NCBI GenBank assembly: GCA_030727685.1
Contig: JANRBC010000056.1
Coordinates: 1-5,959 of the forward strand
Source: Ilumatobacteraceae bacterium
Lineage (GTDB): Bacteria; Actinomycetota; Acidimicrobiia; Acidimicrobiales; Ilumatobacteraceae
Direction: 5' to 3'
DNA: 5,959 nucleotides
Shown here: one piece after another, positions 5,646 through 5,959 of the stretch
Layout: the number at the start of each line of letters is the position of its first letter
How positions within the stretch are numbered: position 1 is the first letter of the stretch
Made by a program: the position numbers and the translations under genes
Notes under the pieces: model-generated
Told to the model about the DNA's origin: nothing
Seen by the model: the letters and a program-made list of their open reading frames with translations, nothing else
Database searches by the model: none

Positions 5646-5959
5646 TTGCCAAAAGCCAAACGCGTTCACGAGATCGCTAAAGAACTCGGAATGACCAACG
5701 CCGAGGTCATTGACCTCAGCGGAAAACTTGGCATTGGTGTAAAGGGCCCATCGTCGACTGTTATCGATGCTCAGGCAGATCGCATTCGTGCGCGTGCCGA
5801 GCGCGAAGGGTTGATGCGCGATGTGCAGCCAGAAGAAGTTTCTGACAAGCCGGTTAAAAAAACTGCGGCGAAGAAAGTTGCTGGCGCCAAAAAAGTAGCC
5901 GGCGCCAAGAAAGTTGCTGGCGCGAAGAAGGCCGCCGCGAAAAAAGTTGGCGCAGATGA
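5646..5959 (+). CDS. infB: translation initiation factor IF-2, N-terminal part, cut by window end
   Basis: IF-2 is the GTPase that places initiator tRNA on the ribosome; only its first 104 codons are present, so the GTPase core lies outside. Residues 1 to about 57 match the IF2_N domain: PKAKRVHEIAKELGMTNAEV, then LGIGVKGPSSTV and a basic helix DRIRARAERE. A Lys/Ala-rich linker follows, with a tandem AKKVAG repeat from residue 75 on. Translation probably starts at TTG (5646-5648), because the domain begins right there and a Shine-Dalgarno site precedes it. The gene starts 5 bases after the nusA stop, so the two are probably co-transcribed and translated in tandem. The TGA at the very end of the window is out of frame and is not the stop. 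No ylxR gene lies between nusA and infB. Confidence 0.92.
   Translation, partial: MPKAKRVHEIAKELGMTNAEVIDLSGKLGIGVKGPSSTVIDAQADRIRARAEREGLMRDVQPEEVSDKPVKKTAAKKVAGAKKVAGAKKVAGAKKAAAKKVGAD
5868..5951 (+). repeat. in-frame 18-base tandem repeat encoding AKKVAG units in IF-2
   Basis: Three consecutive 18-base units (5868-5885, 5886-5903, 5904-5921) each encode AKKVAG. They are followed by two 15-base shortened units encoding AKKAA and AKKVG. Units 1 and 3 differ at a single base (GCG versus GCC), whereas unit 2 uses other synonymous codons. This suggests a mix of duplication and selection for a basic, flexible linker. The array may continue past the window end. Confidence 0.8.

Noticed and set aside
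5957..5959. Terminal TGA as the stop of infB
   Set aside because: The infB frame reads GAT at 5955-5957, so TGA is out of frame; the gene simply continues past the window.
1..5959. Mobile element, defence system, CRISPR or other accessory cluster
   Set aside because: All sizeable genes are intact housekeeping or metabolic genes in a conserved order, and no terminal repeats, integrase or repeat-spacer pattern was seen.

Overview
The window looks like a chromosomal housekeeping segment of a moderate-GC actinobacterium. This is an inference from four things: the prolyl-tRNA synthetase N-terminus has the form seen in mycobacteria, NusA is short and stops soon after its second KH domain, rimP-nusA-infB lies close to proS, and base composition looks near 50% GC by eye. 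A secreted SGNH hydrolase with a Thr/Pro/Ser tail would suit an Acidimicrobiia-like aquatic lineage, but that placement is tentative. I see no transposase, phage gene, CRISPR array, tRNA or rRNA.

Layout. Bases 1-54 hold the last 17 codons of an unidentified plus-strand gene. It converges on a three-gene minus-strand run, and a GC-rich inverted repeat lies between the two stop codons. Read in its own direction, that run is proS (prolyl-tRNA synthetase, GTG start at 3699), manA (class I mannose-6-phosphate isomerase) and a secreted SGNH/GDSL hydrolase. The gaps are 15 and 21 bases, so one transcript is likely.

Bases 3700-3907 separate proS from the divergent plus-strand operon rimP-nusA-infB. 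This spacer is the most interesting non-coding part. It carries a -10-like box, a textbook intrinsic terminator hairpin (10 bp stem plus T-run) pointing toward rimP, a second perfect hairpin with a TTCG loop, and a strong Shine-Dalgarno sequence. No plus-strand gene ends upstream of that terminator, so it may be an attenuator of an operon that encodes NusA, a factor known to act at such hairpins.

The plus-strand operon encodes RimP (30S maturation), NusA (elongation, pausing and termination) and IF-2 (initiation), joining ribosome assembly, transcription and translation initiation. rimP and nusA overlap by 4 bases and infB starts 5 bases after nusA. The ylxR gene found between nusA and infB in many bacteria is absent. 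infB is cut by the window end inside a Lys/Ala-rich repeat. No exotic system is evident; the value here is in the leader RNA and a few protein-level details.
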